A stretch of DNA of 64,000 nucleotides from Sphingomonas sp. (GCA_017418975.1 JAFOMG010000006.1:450758-514757); one strand, 5' to 3'. Counted from the stretch's first letter, positions 27,795 to 37,217 are shown. Notes: generated by a model from the sequence alone, not told the origin. Translations and numbers: made by a program.

Positions 27795-28211
27795 ATGCCA
27801 TTCAAGGAAAAGATCGCCTGGATCTCGGTGATCACCACCGTGCTGGTGTGGGGCGGCTATTTCGGCTTCATGCTGGCGACCGGCGGCAAGCTGCACGGCG
27901 CCGTCTATTTCACCGGCTTCATTGCCGCGGTGATCGTCCAGACGATCCTCGCCACGGGTGCGGCGATCGTCACCGCGGCGCTCGCTCCCGCCGATGCCAG
28001 TGCCGGCAGCGACGAGCGTGACCGCGACATCTCCCGGCGCGCCTATGCCCTTGCCTATCCCGTGCTGATCGCGCTGGTGTTCTGCGTTGCGGGAAACGTG
28101 CATCTGGGCTTCGACAGGATCGACATGGCCTATGCCATCATGGGCGCGATCGTGATCGCGGAGATCGTCCATTATGCCGCGCAGATCGCCGGCTATCGCA
28201 GGGGGTATTGA
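27795..28211 (+). CDS. small integral membrane protein paired with an XRE regulator
   Basis: Protein of 138 aa with about four transmembrane helices: ISVITTVLVWGGYFGFMLA, VYFTGFIAAVIVQTILATGA, YPVLIALVFCVAGNVHLGF and IMGAIVIAEIVHYAAQIAGY. A short acidic-basic loop (GSDERDRDISRRAYAL) lies in the middle; similar DERD..I..RA loops occur in DUF2178-type proteins. It is followed 3 bases later by a short XRE regulator, a pairing widespread in bacteria. Function is unknown. The ribosome site is GAGGTGAATT before ATG. Confidence 0.7.
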   Translation: MPFKEKIAWISVITTVLVWGGYFGFMLATGGKLHGAVYFTGFIAAVIVQTILATGAAIVTAALAPADASAGSDERDRDISRRAYALAYPVLIALVFCVAGNVHLGFDRIDMAYAIMGAIVIAEIVHYAAQIAGYRRGY

Positions 28212-28214
28212 GCC

Positions 28215-28427
28215 ATGTCCCCGGGACGCGTCGTCAACCAGGTGCGCACCCTGCGCTTCCTCGCCGGAGAGATGACCCAGGCCGAACTGGGCGAGAAGAT
28301 CGGCCTCACGCGCCAGACGATCGCGGCGATCGAGCAGGGCAAATATTCGCCGTCGCTCGAAGCCGCGTTCCGCATCGCCCAGGTGTTCGGCAAGCCGCTC
28401 GAGGAAGTGTTCAGCTGGGAGGCGTGA
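28215..28427 (+). CDS. short XRE-family transcriptional regulator
   Basis: Protein of 70 aa consisting of one helix-turn-helix of the XRE/Cro type (YozG-like). VRTLRFLAGEMTQAELGEKI contains helix 2, GLTRQTIAAIEQGKYSPSLE is the recognition helix region, and FRIAQVFGKPLEEVFSWE is the closing helix pattern. It lies 3 bases after the membrane-protein stop, so both are one operon, presumably repressed by binding the inverted repeat at 27740-27767. Confidence 0.85.
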   Translation: MSPGRVVNQVRTLRFLAGEMTQAELGEKIGLTRQTIAAIEQGKYSPSLEAAFRIAQVFGKPLEEVFSWEA

Positions 28428-28451
28428 ACGCGCGCGGCCCGCGTGCGCCGG

Positions 28452-28787
28452 TCAGAGCAGCGCCCGGGCGTAGTTCTCCGGCTTGAAGCCGACCAGGATC
28501 CCGCCCGGATATTCGAGCACGGGGCGCTTGATCATCGAGGGCTGGGCCAGCATCAGCGCCGCCGCCTTGCCGGCATCGACGCCCTCGCGATCGGCATCGG
28601 GCAGCTTGCGGAACGTGGTGCCGGCCCGGTTGAGCAGCACTTCCCAGCCGGCGATACCGCTCCAGCGCGCGAGCCGGGCCGCGTCGATCCCCGATGCCTT
28701 ATAGTCGTGAAAGGCATAGGCGATGCCATGCTCGTCCATCCAGGCGCGCGCCTTCTTGATCGTGTCGCAATTCTTGATGCCGTACAT
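28452..28787 (-). CDS. ArsC/Spx family protein (YffB-like)
   Basis: Thioredoxin-fold protein of 111 aa. MYGIKNCDTIKKARAWMDEH carries the single active-site Cys7 in the NCDTIKKA pattern typical of YffB rather than of true arsenate reductase. FHDYKASGID, LLNRAGTTFRKL and PSMIKRPVLEYPGG complete the family pattern. Probably a glutathione-linked reductase of unknown substrate. An upstream GTG at 28799 is an alternative start adding four residues. It is convergent with the XRE gene. Confidence 0.85.
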   Translation of the reverse strand: MYGIKNCDTIKKARAWMDEHGIAYAFHDYKASGIDAARLARWSGIAGWEVLLNRAGTTFRKLPDADREGVDAGKAAALMLAQPSMIKRPVLEYPGGILVGFKPENYARALL

Positions 28788-28928
28788 GGTGACCGTCACG
28801 TCGCGCCCTCGCCTGCTCATGGTTCCGGCCATGCGATAGCGCGCTTCGCGGCGGAAAACAGTCGGCTTTCGATCGCGGGGGGCATGCGCTAGGCTGGTCG
28901 CCCGGATTGATGCCGAGAGAACAGCGCG

Positions 28929-29357
28929 ATGAATCGGTTCGACAAGCTGGCGCTGACGGCGGCGATCCTTGCGACGCTGCTGTGCGCACGGCATGCGATG
29001 TCGGCGGCCAGCCTCTATCTCGCCCATGCCTCGCCCGCGACGGTGGCGGGCTGGATCGCGGGGGAACTCATCGTCACCTATGGCCCGATCGCAGTCGCGG
29101 CCCTGTTCTGGCGCTGGTCCAAGCGCACGTCCATGCCCTGGCTCCCGCACCTGCTGTTCCTTCCCGTGGCGCTGCTGGTCTTGTGGGCGGGCGCCGTGTT
29201 CCTGCTCACGCTGGCAGGGTTTTCGAACTTCGACGACACCATCGGAGGGCCGGTGGTCGCCGCCTTCCTGCTGTTCCTGATTGCCATTGGCATCTATTGC
29301 GCCGCGCTTCTCTCACTGCCGAGAGGCCCGCGCCCGACCAACGAGCAGGGAGCATGA
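28929..29357 (+). CDS. hypothetical membrane protein
   Basis: Protein of 142 aa with about four hydrophobic helices, including LALTAAILATLLCARHAMSA, AGWIAGELIVTYGPIAVAAL, LLFLPVALLVLWAGAVFLLT and VVAAFLLFLIAIGIYCAALL. No family recognised. The stop overlaps the start of the DUF1801 gene (ATGA), so the two are co-translated. Confidence 0.68.
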   Translation: MNRFDKLALTAAILATLLCARHAMSAASLYLAHASPATVAGWIAGELIVTYGPIAVAALFWRWSKRTSMPWLPHLLFLPVALLVLWAGAVFLLTLAGFSNFDDTIGGPVVAAFLLFLIAIGIYCAALLSLPRGPRPTNEQGA

Positions 29358-29764
29358 CCGCGCCGAAGCTCCTGTCCGGCGGCAATCCCCAGATTCCCAA
29401 GGGCGAAGGCGATGCGCCGGTGCAGGCCTATATCGCCGCGATGCCCGGCTGGAAGCAGCGGATCGGGCGTGCGATCGACGATCTCGTGGCGGGCGCCGTG
29501 CCCGGCGTACGCAAGGCCGTGAAATGGAACACGCCCTTCTACGGCGCGCCCGATCGGGAAGGCTGGTTCCTCGCCTTCCACTGCTTCGACCGATATGTGA
29601 AGCTCACCTTCTTCCGCGGCACTGCGCTCGATCCGGTGCCGCCCGGTCCATCGAAACAGCAGGACGTGCGCTATCTCGACATCCGCGAGGAGGACGCGAT
29701 CGACGAAGCGCGACTGACCGCGTGGATCCGGCAGGCGAGCGTCCTGCCCGGCGAGATGCTTTAG
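29354..29764 (+). CDS. DUF1801 family protein
   Basis: Protein of 136 aa with the DUF1801 (YdhG-like) fold pattern: VQAYIAAMPGWKQRIGRAID, the conserved AVKWNTPFYGAPDREGWFLA block, and YVKLTFFRGTALDPVPPGPS followed by VRYLDIREED. Its function is unknown; relatives occur near stress and sugar genes. Its TAG shares bases with the stop codon of the convergent GNAT gene. Confidence 0.86.
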   Translation: MTAPKLLSGGNPQIPKGEGDAPVQAYIAAMPGWKQRIGRAIDDLVAGAVPGVRKAVKWNTPFYGAPDREGWFLAFHCFDRYVKLTFFRGTALDPVPPGPSKQQDVRYLDIREEDAIDEARLTAWIRQASVLPGEML

Positions 29765-30231
29765 GACGGATCGAGATCCGACCAATCCGCCCCGGAGGGA
29801 GAGGAATGCCGCCCCGCCTGGTCATTCAGGAAACGGCCGAGCGTGACCACGCCCTGCCGCTCCAGCCCGAGCGCTTCATAGAAGCCGAGCGCCTCCGCAT
29901 TGCCTTCGCGCACCATCAGCTGGATCTTCGGGCAGCCGCGCGCGCGCAGCCAGGCCTCCGCCTCCGCCATCAGCGCGCGGCCCAGCCCGATGCCGCGGGC
30001 GGCGGGTGCGACCGCGAGATAATAGACCCAGCCGCGATGGCCGTCGTCGCCCAGCATCACGCTACCCATGATCTCGCCGCCCTCCTCCTGCGCGACCAGG
30101 ATCGCCGCGGATTCCGCCGCGAGCGCGCGGGCGAAATCCTGCCCGGGATCGTTCCACGGCCGCGTGAGCCCGCAATCCCGCCACAGCGCGATGACCGCCC
30201 CCGCATCCTCGGCACCTGCCCGCCGAATCAT
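29761..30231 (-). CDS. GNAT family N-acetyltransferase (YpeA-like)
   Basis: Protein of 156 aa with a GNAT fold. MIRRAGAEDAGAVIALWRDC is the N-terminal strand/helix, GWVYYLAVAPAARGIGLGRA the acetyl-CoA pyrophosphate-binding motif A at about residues 65-84, and EALGFYEALGLERQGVVTLG motif B. The acceptor substrate is not predictable. The start at 30231 overlaps the stop of the preceding membrane-protein gene by 4 bases, so it is the third gene of a coupled unit. Confidence 0.88.
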   Translation of the reverse strand: MIRRAGAEDAGAVIALWRDCGLTRPWNDPGQDFARALAAESAAILVAQEEGGEIMGSVMLGDDGHRGWVYYLAVAPAARGIGLGRALMAEAEAWLRARGCPKIQLMVREGNAEALGFYEALGLERQGVVTLGRFLNDQAGRHSSPSGADWSDLDPS

Positions 30232-30482
30232 GCCGCCCGCCGCGCGATGTGCCACAGCGTCACCGCGCCGATCAGCATCCAGATCACGTTCAAGGTCGCC
30301 GAGGGGATGGCGCCGTTCCAGCCACTGTTGATCACGAAACAGCCCGCGCCGACGACGTTCATCCACTGATAGGCGCGCGAACGACCGGTCAGCCTGCCGG
30401 AAGAGAGCAGCAGATAGGCGGCCAGGATCAATGCTGCCCCTGTCCAGCCGACGATCTCGATCAGCAGCCTCTCGACGCTCAT
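30228..30482 (-). CDS. CBU_0592-like small membrane protein
   Basis: Protein of 84 aa with three hydrophobic helices: EIVGWTGAALILAAYLLLSS, a second around NVVGAGCFVINSGWNGAIPS, and NVIWMLIGAVTLWHIARR. The pattern matches the CBU_0592/YgjV-type small domain found alone or fused to transporters. Role unknown. It overlaps the upstream lipoprotein gene and the downstream GNAT gene by 4 bases each. Confidence 0.75.
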   Translation of the reverse strand: MSVERLLIEIVGWTGAALILAAYLLLSSGRLTGRSRAYQWMNVVGAGCFVINSGWNGAIPSATLNVIWMLIGAVTLWHIARRAA

Positions 30483-31105
30483 CGCGCGATGCAGGTGACG
30501 CCGGCCCAGAGATTGGTCACCTTGCCGTCGGGCGCCGGCGAGCTGAGCAGGCCGGAAAGCGCGCCCATCATGAACTCGTTGCCGATCGAGGTTTCGCCGA
30601 CATCCACCGTGCCGGCCGCCTCCAGCTCCTTGCGGCTGGTGCCGATGCCGATGCCCTTGGCCGTGGCGAACCCGGCCGCCTCGCGCCCGTCCAGGTCCCA
30701 GCCGGCGAACTTGCCGTCCTGGAAATAGAGCGAGAGCCCGTCGCGAAAGGCCGCGGAGCCGAGCGGGCCGGCGCCGCAATCCTGGTTGCCCGCTTCCTCG
30801 ATCGGGCTGCCCAGCGCGCCGGCGAGCATCCGCACCGCATCGGCCCTGGCCATGCCGAAGCGCACATGGCGGGAGGATCCGTCGGGCTGCACCAGCGTCA
30901 GCTCCTCGGGCGCCAGCCGAACGCCGATGCCCGGCGCCTCCGCGCGCGCGCTCGCCGCATTGGCCTCGGCATTGCCTGCGGGCGGGACGATGATCTCGGC
31001 CGCATTCGCCGCCGCATCCTTCTCCATCGGCTTTTCGGGCTCGGGCGCGCAGGCGGCGAGCAGGCCCAGCGCCACGAGCGTCCATGGCAGCGGCTTGATC
31101 GTCAT
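30479..31105 (-). CDS. hypothetical lipoprotein
   Basis: Predicted lipoprotein of 208 aa. The signal peptide ends in LAAC (Cys19), followed by an Ala/Glu-rich linker to about residue 60 and a globular part. HVRFGMARADAVRMLAGALG resembles the opening of SmpA/BamE-like or copper-amine-oxidase-like small domains. A second similar unit, GIGIGTSRKELEAAGTVDVG, suggests an internal duplication. ISxGNEF-like and VTCIAR ends are present but not diagnostic. The cellular role is unknown. First gene of a coupled lipoprotein/membrane protein/GNAT unit. Confidence 0.72.
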   Translation of the reverse strand: MTIKPLPWTLVALGLLAACAPEPEKPMEKDAAANAAEIIVPPAGNAEANAASARAEAPGIGVRLAPEELTLVQPDGSSRHVRFGMARADAVRMLAGALGSPIEEAGNQDCGAGPLGSAAFRDGLSLYFQDGKFAGWDLDGREAAGFATAKGIGIGTSRKELEAAGTVDVGETSIGNEFMMGALSGLLSSPAPDGKVTNLWAGVTCIAR

Positions 31106-31166
31106 CGTCTCTTCCCCACCCGGTTCGCGGGCATTTTCTCATTATCCCGCGGTGCCCGCAATGGCC

Positions 31167-31739
31167 TCAGGCGAGCGCGGCTACGGGCGCGCGGCGGAAA
31201 CAGCCCTGTTGATGATCGTTCACCAGCCCCACCGCCTGCATCCAGGCATGGACGATCGTCGGCCCGACGAACTTGAAGCCGCGGCGCTTCAGCTCCCTGG
31301 AGATCGCCTCGGAAAGCGGCGTGGTGGCGACGAAGCCGTGCCCCGGGCTCTGGATCGGCGCGCCGCCGGTGAAGCCCCAGCAGAATGCGGCGAAATCCTC
31401 GCCGCGCGCCTGCATCTCGCACCAGATCCGCGCGCCCTTGATCGTCGCTTCGATCTTGGCCCGGGCGCGGACGATGCCGGGATTCGCCATCAGCCGCTCG
31501 ACATCCTCGGGCCCGAAGGCGGCGACCTTCATCGGATCGAAGCCGGCGAACGCCGCGCGAAAGGCTTCGCGCTTGCGCAGGATGACGATCCAGGCGAGCC
31601 CGGCCTGGAAGCCCTCGAGCATCAGCGCCTCCCACAATTCGCGCGAATCGCGGATCGGCACGCCCCATTCGGCATCGTGATAGGCGCGGTTGAGCGGATC
31701 GCTCACCGCCCAGGCGCAACGCGGCGGATCGTCGGTCAT
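31167..31739 (-). CDS. tag: DNA-3-methyladenine glycosylase I
   Basis: Base-excision repair glycosylase (190 aa) removing 3-methyladenine from alkylated DNA. The N-terminal zinc ligands are Cys8 and His21 in RCAWAVSDPLNRAYHDAEWG. The substrate pocket block is LWEALMLEGFQAGLAWIVIL. A C-terminal HxxxC (NDHQQGCF) gives the other zinc ligands. It overlaps ycaQ by 4 bases and ends the coupled tetR-ycaQ-tag operon, so two DNA glycosylases are made together. Confidence 0.95.
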   Translation of the reverse strand: MTDDPPRCAWAVSDPLNRAYHDAEWGVPIRDSRELWEALMLEGFQAGLAWIVILRKREAFRAAFAGFDPMKVAAFGPEDVERLMANPGIVRARAKIEATIKGARIWCEMQARGEDFAAFCWGFTGGAPIQSPGHGFVATTPLSEAISRELKRRGFKFVGPTIVHAWMQAVGLVNDHQQGCFRRAPVAALA

Positions 31740-32923
31740 CGGCTTCCCCTGATCGTCTCGCCGATACGCACTTCGCCCAGGCCGAGCCAGTGCGCCATGC
31801 GGGTGAGTTCGACCGCCAGCCGCTCCTCGGTATCGCGCGGCGCGTGCGGCTCCAGCGTCACTCGGTGCGCGAGCAGCCGGCCGCCTTGGCGATCGGCCTT
31901 GAGGTCGACGCGCGCGGTGAGCGCCTCGTCCATCAGGAAGGGCAGCACGAAATAGCCATGGGTCCGCTTGTCGGCCGGGACGTAGATCTCGATCCGGTAG
32001 CGGAAGTCGAACAGGCGCTCGGTGCGGGCGCGTTCCCAGATCAGCGGATCGAAAGGGGCCAGCAGGGCGTCGCCGCGCACCCGGCGCGGCACGCGCGCAT
32101 CGCGGTGCAGCCAGGCCTTTTGCGTCCAGCCTTTCACCTGGACCGGGATCAGCGTGCCTTCCTCCTCCAGCTCGGGGATGGCGCCCTTCGCCTCTTCGGG
32201 CTTGAGCCGGAAATAGTCGCGCAGATCGGTCGCGGTCGCCACGCCGAGCGCACGGGCGCTACGCTCGATCAGCACGCGCTGGGCGGTCGCGGCATCCGGC
32301 GCGGGCAAGTCGTAGACCGCGCGCGGGATCACGCGCTCGCTCAGGTCATAGACTCGCTCGAAGCTGCCGCGCCGCGTGGCGGTGGTGATCTGGCCCGACC
32401 AGAACAGCCATTCCAGCGCGAGCTTGGTCTCGCTCCATTCCCACCAGCCGCTTTTCGAGCTGCCATTCTCGAACTCGGACGCGGCGAGCGGCCCTTCGCA
32501 GGCGATGCGATCGCGCACCGCCCTGGCCTCGGCATTGCGTTCGCGGGCGAACAGGCGCAGCTGGCGCCAGCCGATCTCGCCGCGCTCGGCCCGGGCCATC
32601 CGCCAGCGGAAATAGGGATGGAGATCCACCGGCAGCAGCGACGCCTCGTGCGCCCAATATTCGAAGAGCCTGCGCCCGCGCCGCGGCCCCCAGGCATCGC
32701 GCTCGAGCAAGGCCCGGTCATACCCGCCCAGCCGCGAAAAGGCGGGCAGATAGTGCATCCGCGTCAATACGTTGACGCTGTCGATCTGATGGAGACCCAG
32801 CCGGTCCACGGTGCGGCGGAGATGCGCGGCCCCCACGCTGCCGGGCCGGCGCGCGCCGAAGCCCTGCGCCGCCAGGAAGATGCGGCGGACCTGCTGCGGC
32901 GAAAGCGTTTCCCCCATGCTCAT
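31736..32923 (-). CDS. YcaQ/AlkZ-type DNA glycosylase (HTH_42 winged-helix protein)
   Basis: Protein of 395 aa of the winged-helix HTH_42 superfamily, which includes AlkZ and YcaQ, glycosylases that unhook interstrand crosslinks and remove bulky alkyl adducts. The catalytic QxD motif (Gln46-Ile-Asp48) lies in LGLHQIDSVNVLTRMHYLPA. SRLGGYDRALLERDAWGPRR, LLAPFDPLIWERARTERLFD and ADKRTHGYFVLPFLMDE are family blocks. The QxD form points to the YcaQ rather than the QxQ AlkZ branch. It is coupled by 4-base overlaps to tetR before and tag after. Confidence 0.9.
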   Translation of the reverse strand: MSMGETLSPQQVRRIFLAAQGFGARRPGSVGAAHLRRTVDRLGLHQIDSVNVLTRMHYLPAFSRLGGYDRALLERDAWGPRRGRRLFEYWAHEASLLPVDLHPYFRWRMARAERGEIGWRQLRLFARERNAEARAVRDRIACEGPLAASEFENGSSKSGWWEWSETKLALEWLFWSGQITTATRRGSFERVYDLSERVIPRAVYDLPAPDAATAQRVLIERSARALGVATATDLRDYFRLKPEEAKGAIPELEEEGTLIPVQVKGWTQKAWLHRDARVPRRVRGDALLAPFDPLIWERARTERLFDFRYRIEIYVPADKRTHGYFVLPFLMDEALTARVDLKADRQGGRLLAHRVTLEPHAPRDTEERLAVELTRMAHWLGLGEVRIGETIRGSR

Positions 32924-33591
32924 GATGCGGTGAGCGCCGCGAGGTCGGCAGGCAACAGCTGCTTGAACAGGGCGAGCACCCGCCTCCCCTCGGCAGGCGG
33001 CAAGGTGATCGCATGGCGCACCGCCGCGGCGATCAGCGTCATCACCAGCTGGGCATAACGCGCGATCGCCGCCGGGCTCGCCCCGCCCGCGATCGGCCGC
33101 ACCGCCTCGGCGAGCAGGCCGGCAAGGACGGCGCCATCCTCTTCGTCGAGCTTCTGCAAGGCGCGATCGGCTTGAGTCGCCTGCCAGATGTCGCGCATCA
33201 TCGGTTCGTCCATGAACATGCGATAATAGCTGTCGACGATATCGCCCAGCGCCGGATGCAGGTCAGCCATGGTCTTCACCGTGGCGAGATCGCGCGCCAC
33301 GCAGGCGCGGCCGATCGCGTTGCAGCGCTCGGCCAGCGTGCCGATGATCGCCGCCTTGTCCGGGAAATACTGATAGAGCGAGCCAAAGGGTATGCCGGTG
33401 CGCTCGACGATATCGCTCATCCGAAAGGCCTCGCTGCCCTTCTCCGCCATGACCGCAGCGGCGCATTCCAGGATGCGCTCGAACCGTTCGCGGCTGCGCT
33501 TCTGCGTGGGCACCATTCGCGCCCGCGCCGTGGGCGGTGCCGCCTCCCGTTCCGTCCCTGCCGGCCTTCGCCCCATTCCACTTCCCGTCAT
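32920..33591 (-). CDS. TetR family transcriptional regulator
   Basis: Repressor of 223 aa. The N-terminal TetR helix-turn-helix covers about residues 32-80 (RERFERILECAAAVMAEKGS, RMSDIVERTGIPFGSLYQYF, PDKAAIIGTLAERCNA). The C-terminal ligand domain is of the TetR_C_17 kind (IVDSYYRMFMDEPMMRDIWQ, VMTLIAAAVRHAI). The start is uncertain: ATG at 33591 or 33576. It begins a coupled operon with ycaQ and tag and faces the DUF1772 gene across a spacer holding two ATACGA/TCGTAT palindromes. Confidence 0.9.
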   Translation of the reverse strand: MTGSGMGRRPAGTEREAAPPTARARMVPTQKRSRERFERILECAAAVMAEKGSEAFRMSDIVERTGIPFGSLYQYFPDKAAIIGTLAERCNAIGRACVARDLATVKTMADLHPALGDIVDSYYRMFMDEPMMRDIWQATQADRALQKLDEEDGAVLAGLLAEAVRPIAGGASPAAIARYAQLVMTLIAAAVRHAITLPPAEGRRVLALFKQLLPADLAALTAS

Positions 33592-33608
33592 GCCCGCTTG
33601 ACGGATCA

Positions 33609-33655
33609 GATACGAGATATTATCGGGTTTAGCAAATACGATACATTCTCGTATT
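33609..33655. promoter_or_regulatory. two TetR-type operators between tetR and the DUF1772 gene
   Basis: A perfect operator AATACGA (33635-33641), 7 bases, TCGTATT (33649-33655). A weaker copy ATACGA (33610-33615), 7 bases, TCGGGT (33623-33628). Their centres are 26 bp apart. The spacer is the only control region for both the tetR-ycaQ-tag operon and the DUF1772 gene. Confidence 0.65.
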
Positions 33656-33674
33656 CAATCAAAAGGCCTGGATC

Positions 33675-34157
33675 ATGCGAACCTTTCTCGTTCCCGGACT
33701 GCTCTGGTTCTCGGCAATCGGCACCGGGCTGATGGCGGGGGTCTATTTTGCCTTCTCGACCTTCGTCATGGCGGCGCTCGGCCGGATTGCCCCGGCCTCA
33801 GGTATGGCGGCGATGAACGCGATCAATGTCGACATAGTGCGCTCGTCCTTCCTGCCGCTGTTCCTCGCGACCACCGTCGCGGCGGGCCTGATCGCGGTGG
33901 CCGGGGCGCTGCGCTGGGGCGAGCCGGGGGCGCCGGCGATGATCGCGGGCGGCACGATCTACCTGCTCGGCATGTTCGGCGTGACGATGTTCTTCAACGT
34001 GCCGTTCAACGACGCACTGGCCGCGGCCGGCAACGGTCCCGGCTCGGCCGCCACCTGGGCGCGCTACCTCAGGGACTGGACGATGTGGAACCATGTCCGC
34101 ACCCTGAGCTCCGTCGTCGCGCTCGGACTGTACGTCGCGGCGCTGGTGCAGCGTTAG
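33675..34157 (+). CDS. DUF1772 (anthrone oxygenase-like) membrane protein
   Basis: Protein of 160 aa with four transmembrane helices: LLWFSAIGTGLMAGVYFAFS, a long segment around FLPLFLATTVAAGLIAVAGA, MIAGGTIYLLGMFGVTMFFN, and VRTLSSVVALGLYVAALVQR. The FNVPFNDAL motif and closing TMWNHVRT block are characteristic of DUF1772/DUF4149-type proteins. Biochemical role is unknown in bacteria. Divergent from tetR with two operators between, so it is very probably under that repressor. Confidence 0.87.
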   Translation: MRTFLVPGLLWFSAIGTGLMAGVYFAFSTFVMAALGRIAPASGMAAMNAINVDIVRSSFLPLFLATTVAAGLIAVAGALRWGEPGAPAMIAGGTIYLLGMFGVTMFFNVPFNDALAAAGNGPGSAATWARYLRDWTMWNHVRTLSSVVALGLYVAALVQR

Positions 34158-34173
34158 GGCGGATCGGCATTTG
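34156..34173. repeat. dispersed 18-bp repeat (AGGGCGGATCGRCATTTG family)
   Basis: AGGGCGGATCGGCATTTG, sharing 17 of 18 bases with the copy at 38335-38352. An inverted partial copy (AAATGTCGATCC) is at 34332-34343, so the region 34156-34343 is bounded by inverted arms. Between them is a G-rich hairpin-prone stretch without a gene. Confidence 0.6.
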
Positions 34174-34349
34174 GGATCCGTATCGAGCGCGCCTTGCCGG
34201 CGGGGGAAAAGCCGTTCCCCGGCAAAGGCCGGGGCCCGGTTGCGACGCCGTTCGAGAGATTCTCGTGCCTGGCCAGATGCATCGAGGCTTTTTCCGGCCT
34301 TCGCCGGGGGACTGTCAGGCCCCTTCCCACTAAATGTCGATCCGGCCTA

Positions 34350-35187
34350 GGGAGCGTGGACAATTACCGTGACCAAATGACGGTTGGGACGAGTTGGAGC
34401 ATGGAGAGATAGGCTCTAGCAGTTTGTTCGTATCGTGTTGCGATACGTCGGAAGTGCTTGGCTTTGCTGAAGAAGCATTCGACGGCGCTGCGTTCCTTGT
34501 AGATGTTGGGATCGTGGTCGATGCGGGTGGCGCGGCTGCGGTTGGAGGGGATCACGGCGATAGCGCCAGCCTTGTCGATAGCGCTGCGGAAGTGGTCGGC
34601 GTCATAGGCTTTGTCGGCGAGTACGTGGCGTGCCGGCAGGTCGGCGATCAGGGCATGGGCCTGGGTGATGTCGTTGTCCTGGCCGGGAGTAACGATAAAG
34701 CGCACCGGGTTGCCGAGAGCATCGACGGCAACGTGGACTTTGGTCGTCAGGCCGCCTCGGCTGCGGCCGATGGCGCGATCTTCAGGCCCCCCTTTTTGCC
34801 CGTGGCGTGCTGGTGCGCCCGGACGATCGTGCTGTCGATGATCAGGTAGTCAAAGTCCGGATCGTCGGCCATCGCATTGAAAAGATTCCACCAGACCCCG
34901 TCGCGCGACCAACGCGAGAAGCGCCGGAAGACACTGTTCCAGCTTCCAAATGTAGGCGGCAGGTCCCGCCAGGGCGACGATGTCCGCACGATCCACAGCA
35001 CCGCCTCCACGAACCGACGATTGTCGGCCGTCACTCCGCGATCCGTCACCTTGCCGCGAAGATGCGGCTCTATCCGACGCCACTGATCATCCCGCAGAAC
35101 AAGCCGAACTCCATCCATCCAAACCTCCCAAAAGGCAGGTTGAATCACATCCTCTCGAAAAGGGGAATCCTAATTGTCCACGCTCCC
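34350..35187 (-). mobile_element. IS5-family insertion sequence, IS427-like group, complete
   Basis: Element of 838 bp with perfect 17-bp terminal inverted repeats: GGGAGCGTGGACAATTA at 34350-34366 and its reverse complement at 35171-35187. It is flanked by a TA dinucleotide on both sides (34348-34349 and 35188-35189), inside a palindromic GGCCTAGGCC target. It carries one transposase in two frames joined by a -1 shift. Both ends and all catalytic residues are present, so it may still be mobile. It landed between the DUF1772 gene and guaA without breaking either. Confidence 0.92.
34364..35118 (-). CDS. IS427-type transposase made by -1 programmed frameshift
   Basis: Frame A runs from an ATG at 35118 (MDGVRLVLRDDQWRRIEPHL, ribosome site GGGAGG) to a TGA at 34747. 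Frame B reads on to 34364. At 34786-34792 the minus strand has GGGGGGC preceded by AAAAA, an ideal -1 slippery heptamer. Shifting there gives KKGG-PEDRAIGRSRGGLTTK and continuous homology, about 250 aa in all. The DDE catalytic residues are in LIIDSTIVRAHQHA (Asp), HVLADKAYDAD (Asp) and RSAVECFFSKAKHF (Glu). The first frame alone lacks the second Asp and the Glu. Confidence 0.88.
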
Positions 35188-35325
35188 TAGGCCATACGGC
35201 CCGGGCGCGCCGGGGCTGTATGCCACGCACCGGCGGATGCGAGGAATACCGGCATTTCACCCCTTTACTTCAAGGGCCGTATCGCATTCCGACATTGGGG
35301 GCAGCGGCATCTGGACGAGCCGGAA

Positions 35326-36882
<1,557 letters not shown>

Positions 36883-36968
36883 GCCCAGCGCGCTTAGCCA
36901 GAACCGGCGCCGGGGGAAAGGCCGGCGCGCGATTATGCGGAAGTTTATTCGCTGGGCGCGAACTCTCC

Positions 36969-37217
36969 CGTCATCCCCGCGCAGGCGAGGATCCAGGGCC
37001 ACAGGCGGATTGCTCACAGCCCAGGGCCGGTGGCTTGGCGGGCCGAAACGGTTTGAACCTGCCTTCTTCGTCACCCCGAACTTGTTTCAGCATGACGGAA
37101 GAGAGAGGCTTCCCCGAATGCCGATCCGTCTCAATCCCGCGCGCTCCGGGGAGCGCCCGCCTGGCGGCGTCGTTGTCCTGCGCTGCCCCGGATCCTCGCC
37201 TGCGCGGGGATGACGGG
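36969..37217. repeat. inverted pair of REP elements overlapping a gene end
   Basis: Left element 36969-36998 (CGTCATCCCCGCGCAGGCG to ATCCAGGG) and right element 37186-37217 (CCCCGGATCCTCGCC to GATGACGGG) are mutual reverse complements with few changes. The right element lies inside the last codons of the serine hydrolase gene (stop at 37131). A third common repeat-like stretch (CGTCACCCCGAACTTGTTTC) lies at about 37070-37100. No gene is seen in 36883-37130. Confidence 0.82.

Noticed and set aside
12779-28787. Arsenic-resistance system based on two ArsC-like proteins
   Set aside because: The two genes are 15 kb apart, belong to YfgD- and YffB-like types, and no arsenic transporter or ArsR regulator is nearby.
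35188-35325. Terminator or element formed by ATACGGCCC (35194) and GGGCCGTAT (35274)
   Set aside because: The arms are 9 bp with a 71-base gap; possible chance pairing in GC-rich DNA, with no T-run or conserved context.
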